DNA from: Chondrilla cf. caribensis
Lineage: Eukaryota; Porifera; Demospongiae; Chondrillida; Chondrillidae
Assembly: GCA_964020155.1 (NCBI GenBank)
Contig: OZ026568.1
Span: forward strand, 1,127,659-1,191,658
Direction of reading: 5' to 3'
DNA length: 64,000 bases
The stretch's first letter is position 1. Every line of letters starts with the position of its first letter. The notes under the pieces are model-generated. The model did not search any database. It saw only the letters and a list, made by a program, of their open reading frames with translations, and had not been told where the DNA came from. Shown piece by piece: positions 29,909 to 56,242 of the stretch. A program made the position numbers and the translations under genes.

Positions 29909-29962
29909 ACTTTCTATGATCCTCAGGCCTACCCCGAATACTTTCTAGCAGTACATAGTTAA
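29909..29962 (+). pseudogene. Leftover PARP C-terminal strand of gene 2, possibly a terminal mini-exon
   Basis: TFYDPQAYPEYFLAVHS then TAA matches the C-terminus of the gene 3 PARP domain ([16 protein letters not shown]). It is out of frame with exon 11 as read through. Removal of a 68-base segment (29841-29908, GTTTGG...GTGCAG) would join it in phase 0. Either a deletion scar or a real short final exon. Confidence 0.6.
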
Positions 29963-31717
29963 CTATAGCTTGGTGTGTACTATAGGTACTGAATACAGAG
30001 TGTAGTGTAGTCTAGTCTGTGTATTCATGCTGTGTGAAATATAAAAATCAGCTTTATTTCTTGTAAGAGCACTATTATTAGGTGTTCTATAAGAACACTA
30101 TTATTATTGAACTATAGTTCATGTGTAATCTAGTCTATAGTCTATACAGCTTGTTTTAATTACGTACACGTCGAGATATTCGCGATTGTGTACAATACGT
30201 ATAATACGTCCATTAAACGCCATATAAAAATAAGTCCCCGGACAAATGCTACACGCGTGTACGCGGGATGTCCGTTTTGCCGATTCTTTGGACCAAGTTT
30301 GGATTCAATTTCCTTTGAATTAAAATGGCCGTCTCCAGTCTTCTAGGATGGTAGAAGGGATCTTCAGATTGAACAAGGTTTGATTACGTGTTTTACACCT
30401 TTTTCAGTCCTTTTATCAAAATCACTGGGCCCCCTTAAGTCAAATACATGGGTTTGAATCCACTATTCTAGCTATCTATCGGGACGATGTACTACCCGAT
30501 ATAGCATCCGTGTTTTTGGATAAATTGAGTCATTTATCAGCATGTCGGCCATAAAGTCACTGTTAGATTCATCACATAATCATGGTGAATTTAAACTTTG
30601 TTGGCCATTACTGAATCCTATAATGTGTCCAATATTGAGGTGAAAAGGGGGGTAACTTGTAATTGGAACACTGAAGTAGCTTGGTGTTGATGGCCTAAAG
30701 CTCTCTTATCACGGAGTTATTGCTACACATTCATATCAGTGTTATCTACATGGATGGATGATCCAGTATTTAAGACCGACCACAGTTTAATATCAAGTGT
30801 GTCTACAGAAGTCCCTTCCAAGTTACCCTTCTCAATGGTGATTTACGTGGACTGTGATTGGTAACAAGTTTCCTTAACTACCTGTAGTCTGGGGCGACGA
30901 ACCTATGTAACAGACCATACACACTTTTGTGCCACTGTGCTAGAAGGCCTTTCAGAGTATACCACTACTCATCAGTAGCACTGGGTAGGGTTCAGAAGAT
31001 TTCGAGGAATCTCTCCTAGCTAAAGCATTGGTCACCTCCTAACTGAGTTGAATGCAGTTCAGCCTACAGGTTGATATTTGTGGTGTTGAATACATTACAG
31101 CTGTAGGCAATTGTATTGTCACACTTACACCCCTCTGGATGTTTCCACATGGTCATGAAAAGCCTCATCACAATCCAACTAAACTGAAGTTTCTACCACA
31201 TTTCTGTTGAAATGTGTATGGTAGAAATGTCAGGCTCTGATTATGATGCTGTATGCATTGTAAGTACTGTGTCTATTGTATGCAATATGACTGTTGTTTG
31301 TACATATTTCGGTTTTTATTCTTGTGTATGTGAATGCATACACGATTACACCAGTATTATATGATATTATTGTCTACAGTTAACACACACTGCATTTGTT
31401 AACTTTCTCTTCCATCTGCAGTGAAATCACTCTCTTTTTTATATACTGGAGAAAGGTGTTCTGTAGCTACTGCCAAAGTATTTAAGCCTAATAATACAAT
31501 TGGGCCTGTTTTAATTACATTGTATATCATGATATTATTAAGTGAGTAATATTAATAAATGTGATAGTAACAGTAATAACTAAGCAATTGTGTTGCTTTG
31601 AATACAAAAACAAAGTGTTTTTTGTGTACAAAAATAATTTCAATCGTATTATTCGTATACTTTATATATTATGCAATCATACACACAATGTAATATTGGC
31701 TCCTTAATAATGCAATA

Positions 31718-31723
31718 TTTATT
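31718..31723 (-). terminator. Possible polyadenylation signal of gene 3
   Basis: AATAAA on the minus strand 18 bases after the gene 3 stop codon. Unusually close to the stop, so a later signal may be used instead. Confidence 0.35.
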
Positions 31724-31741
31724 AGCTATGTTTAATGTAAT

Positions 31742-46586
<14,845 letters not shown>

Positions 46587-46860
46587 TTAGCACAGTAATA
46601 TATACGACACCGGCCAGATGTATTCTGCTATAACAGAGCCATAGAAGAAGAGTAATTATACTGTTAAAGGCGGTTTAGTCGCTAACAACGCCAACTATTT
46701 TGATACAAAATAGCGATCAATGACAAAGGACAATCTACGTACGTTTATACTTGTATCCATAAAAATCCATGTTGACAGTTATTCGTTGTAGCTATACGTG
46801 CTAGCACTCTGAGTCTTAGATTATTTCCAGGAACCAATATATATACGCCTCAAGTGGCAA

Positions 46861-46927
46861 TTCCGAGAAAAGGCGTCATTTAAGAAGCCATACGAAGGGT
46901 CGCGCAATTCTTTTCAAGGGAAATCCC
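46861..46927 (-). promoter_or_regulatory. Gene 3 promoter module: STAT-like, CATTTAAGAAGCCA, NF-kB-like sites
   Basis: TTCCGAGAA (46861-46869), CATTTAAGAAGCCA (46877-46890) and GGGAAATCCC (46918-46927), the same order and nearly the same spacing as gene 1. A TATATATA run lies at about 46838-46846 on the gene side. Confidence 0.55.
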
Positions 46928-47707
46928 CTCGATCTGTCCCCTACGCGGTTAATACCTACATCCGCGAGTTTCAATGTTCAGTTGGACCACGCTGAGGTCC
47001 GTATACGTTCCTGTCAGCCGGTTTATGGCTAATTCAATATGGAATATTGAAAATCAGTTGTGCGTGGACCTGCCCGTGTAGTATGACACAGTATTACAGT
47101 CTTGCACTGTGCAGGGATGGTCTGTGCTTAAGCCTGAGAGTCTGACATTGATTTTGTAATTTTCTTCTCCTGATCGATTTACCCAACTATAGTCGTTCGA
47201 TTGGCCTTTTGCTTATAAATATACAACATATTACCAGTCCATCCAACTGGGCCATCTCAGCATGGAAGGGTCCACGCAGGTGGGTGGTGTATGGTGGTAA
47301 ATAGCTATATCTATGAGCTCAACTAAGCCCTTCCTGACCCACAATACCAATGTGCACACACTAAATAAATACCCATGAGCTTGAGCTTACAGATACTTCT
47401 TACTATCTCCTCAAGATTTACATTGAAAAATAATGAGTAAGATGCATGAAGTAAAATCACAAATTACGTATTCAAGCTATAATTGACCCTAGTGTGACCC
47501 ATAGTGAACAATAACAATATCATTACTTATGTAAACAAGGTTAGTGGCATTGAGGTACTTTCATAGGGGAAGTACATGGCACAGATATTGTCCCTATTTG
47601 GAAAGCATATTCTGAAAGATCACCACTGGAATCTTCCAATGCAATGCATATACAGAAGGTTGAACACTACAAAATAATACAGTATATCCCTCCCCTTGTA
47701 GAAGGTA

Positions 47708-47746
47708 TACACACACACACATGCATGCATGCATGCACATACGCAT

Positions 47747-47797
<51 letters not shown>
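47708..47797. repeat. (CA)n microsatellite
   Basis: Interrupted CA tract with CATG repeats in the middle, just before a PARP relic. Confidence 0.9.
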
Positions 47798-47799
<2 letters not shown>

Positions 47800-47860
47800 T
47801 ATACCTAGAGTATATCACAGTTTACTAATATGTATCATATTCCACTATTTCACCTACAAG

Positions 47861-48100
47861 TTATGGCAAAGGGATGTATTCTGCTGGAGGTGCAGGTTCC
47901 TCTGTTGGTTATGCTGTGTCTAGTGGAGATTTGGTGCTACAGACATGTACTTTGGTTGTGTACTGACTGGAAAATACACCAATACCCCACTAACCTGAAA
48001 CCTACTTTATGACTCTGTTGTAGACAATGTTGGTAGTCCTTCTATTTCTGTAGTTTTCTATGACCCTCATGCCTACCCTGAGTATCTCATCACTTTCTAG
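47861..48100 (+). pseudogene. Decayed PARP catalytic last exon
   Basis: Preceded by an AG acceptor. Begins YGKGMYSAGG (from [10 protein letters not shown]), then stops and shifts; later [20 protein letters not shown] and AYPEYLITF then stop. No upstream half found. Followed by the same 3'-UTR sequence as gene 2. Confidence 0.8.
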
Positions 48101-48309
48101 CAGTACATAGTTAACTACAGATAGGTGTGTACTATAGGTACTGAGTGTAGTGTGTAGTGTAGTCTAGTCTGTTTAGCTATAGATGCTGTGTGAGACAGCT
48201 TTACTTCTAGTAACTGAACATGAATGAATCACGGAACTACAGTAGCTAGTGTGTTTATGTTCAAGAGATGAGATAGAATCGATCACGAAGCACGCTACAA
48301 TCCGAGAAT

Positions 48310-48535
48310 ATTCGTATCATGTTTCAGCATGTATGCGTATACGTCATACGTGAGTTCCCCGGTAAAATGTTACACGCGTGTACGCGGGATATCCTTTTTG
48401 CCATTTCTTTGGACCAAGTTTGGGTTCAACTTTTATTGATCTAAAATGGCCGTCTCAAGTCTTCTGGAATAACAGGAAGATTTACTCGATTGAATAAGGT
48501 CAGATTAATTGTTTTTCACCCTTTTCAGCACTACT
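48310..48535 (+). repeat. Duplicated 3' flanking block, copy of 30190-30420
   Basis: Shares ACACGCGTGTACGCGGGAT, TTTGGACCAAGTTTGG and AAATGGCCGTCTC in the same order and spacing. Extends the 3'-UTR homology beyond the gene end, showing the relic is part of a duplicated block. Confidence 0.75.
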
Positions 48536-48955
48536 ATCAGTAAGGTATGCTATACGTACGTAAAATGGGATAATCTAATCTTGTTATACCGAATTCCAAA
48601 ATTTTGTAGATATTCAGCACACGCGTACGGGAAGCCATTGCAAGTGACCGACTGCACATGTTTATTTACACGTTATCGTTATCTAATTGTCCTATTTTGA
48701 TTTATACCTTACTGTATACTGCCCTCGCGTCAAAATCATGTGATCAAATCCTCGTACTCTAGACTTAGCTGACTGACCACAGTGGAGATACACGGTCTGA
48801 TACGGCACCTTCGTTTTAGAATCAATTGGCTCGTTCATTATATCGTGTCGTCCGTTAAGTTACTAGGATCGCCTAGGAAGCGCGATCACGGCCGTTTCCT
48901 CGAACAATGACGTCTACCTTACCCCTGTAGGCCTACCCCTACCTCTACTGCTGAA

Positions 48956-49108
48956 AACCTAACCCTAACCCTATCTCTACCCTATCTCTACCCTAACTCT
49001 ACCCTATCTCTACCTCTAAAACCTAACCCTATCTCTACCCTATCTCTACCCTATTCCTACCCTATCCCTACCTCTAAAACCTAACTCCACCGTACTCCTA
49101 CCTCTAAA
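48956..49108. repeat. Telomere-like degenerate minisatellite
   Basis: Variants of CCCTATCTCTA and CCTAACCCTA, including CCTAACCCTAACCCTA near 48957. Sits directly before a PARP relic. Confidence 0.7.
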
Positions 49109-49136
49109 AAACTGTTTCAGGCTTATCATATAATCA

Positions 49137-49443
49137 TGGTAAGCCTCCTCCCAACCACAGAGGAGAGTACAAAGATTGTAGTCAGACCTGAGACCATGAA
49201 GCCTGGTGCCCATATTGAAGGAACTTCCTTGGTTTACCAATAACCTTTAGAAGATACGAGTTCAGAATCCAAAGTTTTGGGGACAGTACTATTTTGCAAG
49301 GAAGAAGATGTTGGAAGAAGACAGCCCACAAAGATGCCAGAATGAGAGAAAACTCTTTCATAGATGTCCTTGTGATGCTGTCCAGCCCATCAACTATACA
49401 GGGTTCAATAGGAGCTATGATGGAGTAGATGGTGTGTGTGTGT

Positions 49444-49514
<71 letters not shown>

Positions 49515-49524
49515 TGTGTGTGCA

Positions 49525-49605
<81 letters not shown>

Positions 49606-49900
49606 TGCAGTGTACATATCTGATACTGTTGCTGTACTACTAGCATTTGAATTCATTCTCATTTATTCACACTCACAGCTACACTTCACAACTAAGGGAT
49701 GTATTCTGCTTGAGATGTGAGTTATTCTGCTGGATATACTGAGCCAGGTGGAGGTTTCTAATATGAAGGATCCTCCAGCTAAGAGTCCCAACAACCCATA
49801 TGTACTTTATGACTCTGTTGTAGACAATGTTGGTAATCCTTCTATTTTTGTAGTTTTCTATGATGCTCAGGCCTACCCTGAGTATCTCATCACTTTCTAG
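49137..49900 (+). pseudogene. Decayed two-exon PARP catalytic domain
   Basis: First part (49137-49433): VSLLPTTEESTK, QNPKFWGQYYFARKKM, NERKLFHRCPCDAVQPI and GFNRSY, with frame breaks. A 173-bp GT tract follows in the intron position. Second part (about 49690-49900): [21 protein letters not shown] and AYPEYLITF then stop, but the YGKG segment is disrupted. Not translatable as one protein. Confidence 0.82.
49432..49604. repeat. (GT)n microsatellite
   Basis: Interrupted GT tract separating the two halves of a PARP relic. Confidence 0.93.
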
Positions 49901-50597
49901 CAGTACATAGTTAACCACAGCTATAGGTGTGTACTATAGGTACTGAGTGTAGTATGTAGTGTAGTCTAGTCTGATTGTACATGCTGTGTGAGACAGGCTT
50001 ACTTCTATTAACTGATTGTGTATGTAAGCATTATTATTATAACGAATTATTGATGTTATATATAATATGCATATAGTAAGTTATTCATATGTACAACATA
50101 GTTATGTATTATATTATGTATTATGTATCAAAGAAAATGAATAATTGAAGTACAATGTCGATCATTATTATATTAATTGAATATATGAATTTGAAATACA
50201 ATGTTATTATCATATTAATTTCCAATTTTATCATAAATTCATAACATCACAATCCAGCCCATACATAGGTATGTAGTATGGCATAGCTATTATTGGTCAC
50301 ACGGTGCAGATGCTACTTACCTCTGTAATATTCGTGCATGAGTCATGACATAACTGCGTCTGCATAAACTACACGTACTAAACGAAATTTAATTTGATCA
50401 GTAGATCAAAATTTTTCTTGTAATACTATCATGTATAGTACAGTGGACACAGCAGCACTACTAAAAACTATACATCTAATAGTACTAGCTACAATCAATA
50501 TTCCGCTGTGATTGGGGTATAGTGCTACATGTATGCATAAGTATGTCCTATAGTATACTGGAATATAATGGAGAATACTGTGTCCATAATGTGTACA

Positions 50598-50892
50598 TCA
50601 GTGGAAGGTAATGAGGTAGTCAGGATAAGCCTGAACATCTCCAAAGACCACAAATAATTTCTGGATTGGTGACGTTGACAAAAGAATCAAATTGAATGTC
50701 TGGTATGTTGGTTTTTTGGTGGAGGAACCATCATGGTCCTGTCTCCAACAATGAACTCTTCCGTGAGAATTCTACAGTATAGAATATGTATGTACATGTA
50801 CTTACGTCCGTTCAAATCCAGTGTGGAATAAGCATTTGTAGCGGAGTAGCTTGCATCTCTGGCAAAGTAAACTTCTTTACCGTAGACAATAA
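50598..50892 (-). pseudogene. Decayed PARP catalytic last exon, minus strand
   Basis: Starts after TCTTCTAG with [20 protein letters not shown] and TLDLNGRKYMYI. A short insertion follows, then RILTEEF, a frameshift near 50688, FDSFVNVTNPE, a second shift, and QAYPDYLITFH then stop. Orientation matches gene 3, so it is the tail of another leftward copy. Confidence 0.8.
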
Positions 50893-51139
50893 CTAGAAGA
50901 TACAATACAAAGACAAATGAGTGATTATGAATGACTCTTCCTAGTAATACACACTCTACTATGGAGGATGATTAAGTAATACACTCTATATTGTGTGTGC
51001 GTGCACCAATCAGTCATAATATAATTTTGTGAAGCATGCTCTTTGTAACTGCTGCTTTCTCACTACATTTCTTCAAGTACATAGACATGCAACAAGTGCA
51101 TGAGAACACCGTGTCTCAGTGGTCAAACTTTATGTTAAT

Positions 51140-51200
51140 TTTATTATTAATTATTATTATTATTATTATTATCATTATTATTATTATTGTTATTAATATT
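51140..51200. repeat. (ATT)n microsatellite
   Basis: Short ATT run, a few interruptions. Confidence 0.8.
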
Positions 51201-52389
51201 TGAGCTTACACCCAACGAAGATATATGTGAGGTAATGTGCATGAGTGACGTAGTAAAGGTTGCAGACTTGAGGTATATATAATTGGTTGAAGGTCTACCT
51301 ATCTAGTGATGAGGCCAGCTTATAATAAGAGAGAGTGAATAAAGTATGATGGCATGGGAAGTTATAGTTTGTGTAATGTGAGGCTCTGAAATGATAAGAA
51401 TAGAGATTAGATGGGTTGTATACTGTGGATAATGGCATGGAAAATCAAAGTGAATGTAGCGTGATGCTCTGGGTAGGTAAGGATAAGGAGATGATAATTT
51501 GAATACATTAAGTATCTAAGAAATTGAATGATTACAAAGAATGACATTTGAAGCAAGGGCATGCAGGAAATAATGATAGGTGCAAGGATGATCAGGGTTG
51601 AAATTTGTTATGAAATGTTCCCAAAATTTGGATATGAATAATTGTTTAATGTTGAAAGGAAGAGATATTAGGTTAATTTGGGTTTATTCCATAATCTTAC
51701 AATCCTGTTAAAATTATAATGTCTTGTAGTATTACAGTGTTGGTAGTTGAATTGTAATTTCTGTAAAGATCTGAATTGAGTTCAACTTGATGATGATGAG
51801 ACGTAGTTCATGCAGAATATTGAAGTTATCAGGAGGGTGTAATAAGCATTTAATTGGAAAGAAGATATCCAGTAGTTATATCCAGTACATCAGAGGTAAT
51901 AATTCTAGTGTGATTTGTCTGTGTTTGTAATTGCTGGTAAAATCTTTAAAATGAATTTAGCTGAATATACTTATTTGAGCATGTGATGTCTTGAATTAAG
52001 TGTGGATGTCAAAGTAGTGAGCAATAAGTTAGTTTACTTTTGAAAAGATTAATGTACGCACAAGCATGCATTTATGTAATTGAAGTGGTGAAGATCTTGT
52101 AGGATCACATCTCCTTATATGAGGTTAAGAACTTGGTAAGCGGTGGAGCAAATTGTTTTAAGATGCTTGTGCCATGATAAATTATTTGTAACTATTATCC
52201 CAAGGTCACGTTAATGTGAGATAGCAGGTATAATTTCATCATTTATAGCAATAATAAGTTAATTAATTATAATTAAATTATATCTATGCATGGTTAACCT
52301 CATGGCAAGGACAATAATTGTGACATTTTCTCCTTGAAGTGGATTTCTACTCCTTGCTACTTCTTCAGACTTATCATAAGATTATAGTT

Positions 52390-52690
52390 ACTGTAAACCT
52401 TTTCCCGACTGCAGAAGAGAGTACAAAGATTCAGTTAGTCCTTCCACAAGACCATGAAGCCTGGTGCTCATATCATAGGAACTTCCCTGGTTTACCATAA
52501 ACCTTTAGAAGATACGAGTTCGAATATTGTGATCAGAATCCAAAGCTTTGGGGACAGTGCTGTTTTGTAAGGAAGAAGATGTTGGAAGAAAACAGCCCAC
52601 TAATATGCCAAAATGAGAGAAAACTCTTCCATGGATGTCTTTGTGATGCTGTCCAGCCCATCAACTATACAATGGGACCTATGCTGGAGT
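52390..52690 (+). pseudogene. Decayed PARP catalytic domain, N-half
   Basis: VNLFPTAEESTK, IQNPKLWGQCCF and NERKLFHGCLCDAVQPI, with frame breaks. It keeps the His motif, but the following half is absent. Nucleotide copy of 49137-49433. Confidence 0.8.
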
Positions 52691-52931
52691 ATATTATGCT
52701 GTGTGTGTGTGGTGTGGGTGTGGTGGGTGTACATGTGTGTATTACATCCACACTAAGTATGTATGATACATCCACACAAAGTATGTATTGTTCATGGTAT
52801 ATCTATAGTTGTTTATTATTTGATTCCATTCGCCACTTCATACTGGAGTTGCAGATTGTGTGTGCAGTGGCTGTTCTTCTTCTTCTGGTCTCACACGTAT
52901 TGTGTATAAATTTAAAAATGCAAATATTTTT

Positions 52932-52975
52932 TTCCGGGAAGACTTGTGTCATCACGTGTCGTTGCTTCGTGGGAA
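52932..52975 (+). promoter_or_regulatory. Gene 4 promoter module: E-box with STAT-like sites
   Basis: TTCCGGGAA (52932-52940), CACGTG (52953-52958) and TTCGTGGGAA (52966-52975, TTCN4GAA). Same arrangement as gene 2, about 300 bases before the ATG. Confidence 0.5.
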
Positions 52976-53250
52976 TATGGTCACTTCGGAATTCAAACGA
53001 TTCCGCACAACTAGTTCAATAAACAGTCGATAGAGTGGCTTTCCGTCTGTGATATAGAAAGTATTGCATTGTAGTAATAAAGATTTGTCGTCATTAAGAC
53101 CGATTTCCCTCTCTGTAGAACTTACTCCCGATCAGGTGTACCAGTTGGCCTCGATCGTTCGCCGAGTGGATTCGATCAAGCACCAATTGGATATAAGCGA
53201 GTTCTCGATCGAATTTGCTCCCGGCCGTGCGGACCAAACACACTGTCGTC

Positions 53251-53425
53251 ATGTCCACGATCAACTATATCAAAGTAACTGGATTATCGGAAACCATTTC
53301 CACTGAAGACATAGTAGAACACTTCCAGACTGCCCGATGTGGAGGAGGAACAGTGACGGAGGTTATTATCTTGGGACCACACAAATCCGTTGGTTTAGTG
53401 AGAATCGAAGGGATCAGTCTTGATT
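53251..53425 (+). CDS. Gene 4 exon 1: start and N-half of RRM1
   Basis: 175 bp, phase 1. YIKVTGLSETISTEDIVEHF. Same length as gene 2 exon 1. Confidence 0.85.
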
Positions 53426-56171
53426 GTGAGTTATTGGAAGGTGTATATGATTATTGTAAAATTTGTTACTGTAACTGTATAACATGTTACAATACCATTA
53501 CACTTTCTTAGTATGTAACCTGAAGGGCCCACCAAACCTGTATTATATTATATTGTATATATTTAATTGTACTTCTTTCAGTACTGGCTGATCATGACAT
53601 AGTGTATGTTCAGCCAGTAATGTCATTAATAGTCAAGCATGTCAATATGTACTAGTTATATTGTGGGTACACTCTATTGTATCCTGGTCTGTTAGAATCA
53701 TTACTCTGTTTTGCCCACTACAGCCTCTCATGAACTATTCAAGAGAGAGCACAAGATTGGAAAAACAAGATTGAGAGTTGAAATGGCTCCTCATGAACCC
53801 ACACCTGACCAACGTCAAAATGCTGCATACAAGATTGGTACAACTCGTGGTACAACCTCATCTGTACGGGTTGTTACTCAGCAATTGCCACCACCTCCTC
53901 CTATCTCCTTGCCCCGACCTGATCCATCACCTATAGCGTGTTTAGATAGTAAAAAGGGTGCGTCGAATATTTTTGTTGCTGCTCAGTCAATTTCAAAGAA
54001 CTCTGATAGAAAACAGGCTGATAACACCAGTACATCAGTAAATAGTGATACCGGACGACCCAGCACACAACCAGCAAACATCTGCTCAAACTCGGAAGAT
54101 GATTGCAATCCAAGCTACATCATTGTTAGTGGTCTCACCGACTCTATCTCCACTGAAGACTTAATAGCTTACTTCCAGACTGCCCGATGTGGAGGAGGAA
54201 CAGTGACGGAGGTTATTTACCTGGAGCAGAGCAAGGCTAGTGCCTTGGTAGGAATCAGTGGAATAAAACTGAATTGTGAGTTCATCATATTTTAGGGTGT
54301 AAGTTGTGTCTCATACATACAAACATAGTAATAATCCCATATGCTTTAGGTATGCAATGTACACTGGCAGATACAAGCAATAATGTCAAATTGAAACACA
54401 AATTAGAAGCTATTGTAACTGTATTGAGTACACATGTTTCATTCTAGACACAATTGATGTCAATCATTGTGCAATACAAGTATGTTTGTTGTTATTGCGT
54501 TTGTACATTCTCCTTTATAGCCTCTCATAAGATATTCAAAGGAGTACACAAGATTGGAAAATTGAGACTCCAAGTACAGGCTGCCTCCTCTCCACCTACT
54601 TCTGAACAGCGACAGAATGCTGTGTATAGTACTGGTCCACAATCTACACCACCACCTTCTACAAGACAGCAAACAACACTGGCATCTTCTCATACAATAA
54701 CAGACCAGCAGAAGATCACAACTCCCACTTGTATTCAGCAGCAAATCCGGGATCCTATTAGTACTGACCAGAAGATCCCACCTCCTGTCACTACCAACCG
54801 AGAGTCCCCGCCTCCTGTCACCCATTGTGACCAGCAGACCCCACCTCACATTAGCACAATCCAGCAGCAACCTGTCAAGGATCACCATCTAAGCTACATC
54901 ATGGTTAGTGGTCTCACCGACTCTATCTCCACTGAAGACATAGTAGCTCACTTCCAGACTGCCCGATGTGGAGGAGGAACAGTGACGGAGGTTACTCACA
55001 TGGGGCAGAGCAAGGATAGGGCCTTCGTAGGAATCAGTGGAATAGAACTGAATCGTAAGTTTGTAATGTGTGGCAGTGCATTTAATATGAATCTGTATGT
55101 ACAGGGAGTGTTGCATATATCATCATTGGCAGAGAAGTTACGTACAGATAAGTAGAAAGATGCACCTAATGTTGCTAAACGTAGGAAATAAGTTGAAAAC
55201 TACCTTCGTCGAATCCTGATACTGAATGTAACATTACTGGTTGACTATGTACTAAATGTACTAATATTTCATTTATCTACTCTACCTGTGCAGCCTCCCA
55301 TAAATTGTTCAAAGGAACTCACAAAATTAGAGGAACAAGGCTAAACGTTGAAAGATCCAATAACCCTCCCATGCCTGCTCAAGGACATAACCCTGCTCCA
55401 CCCACTGACAGCAATGACAATGTCGGGAGATCTGTACGAAAGTCTTCAGCCACTATGGAATCTATATCTTTGGACCCATCTATCCTTAGCGTGCCTGGTA
55501 AGGGACCCAGTGTGCAAACTGCAAGAAATAGCAGGACATCATCAGTTGTTGGAGTACAACAAGAAGACAAGCAGAGTTCACTTCGTGAATCACCCCACAC
55601 AGGCAGGGAGCAGACTGGGTGGCCCCATCGTGTCATTACGGAACAGCCAAAAGGACAACAAGACACACGCAAACCTACTCACATCGGCTCAACCTCCAAG
55701 GATCGCAATCCCAGCTACATCATTGTTAGCAGTCTTGCCGACTCTATCTCCGCTGAAGACTTAGTAGCTCACTTCCAGACTGCCCAATGTGGAGGAGGAA
55801 CAGTGACGGAGGTTATTTACCTGGAGCAGAGCAAGGCTAGGGCCTTGGTAGGAATCAGTGGAATAGAACTGAATAGTAAGTTTACATGTAGAGATTGTTA
55901 CTGTAACAATACCTGTACTAATGTAGTATTGCTGAATAAAATTAAACTGGTATATATACACATCGAACAACAGCTGAACCAATTCAAAGGCTGAAACATG
56001 TTTTCCAACACACTACTACATGTACTAGAAATGTGCATAATGGTCGTTGTTGTTGACAGAACACATTCTAAACAACCTGTTTACTTATCTTGTACTAATT
56101 GTTGGTTTAGTTAAGCTAATTATGTATGGTATCAGCAAAATCAAACAATAGCAAACTAGAAATTACAGGGC

Positions 56172-56242
<71 letters not shown>

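Larger units (their letters stand above)
29880..31741. other. Convergent intergenic region between genes 2 and 3
   Basis: Contains the gene 2 3' UTR, whose sequence (29945-30045) recurs after PARP relics at 48100 and 49900. The block 30190-30420 is repeated at 48310-48535. The rest is AT-rich with nothing recognisable. Confidence 0.65.

Noticed and set aside
51200..52370. Possible decayed LINE in the AT-rich stretch before the last PARP relic
   Set aside because: No reverse-transcriptase motif could be read on either strand.
53064..53250. Extended N-terminus for gene 4 in the conserved leader before the ATG
   Set aside because: No in-frame ATG upstream, and the matching leader of gene 2 is not open in the same frame, so it is better read as 5' UTR.
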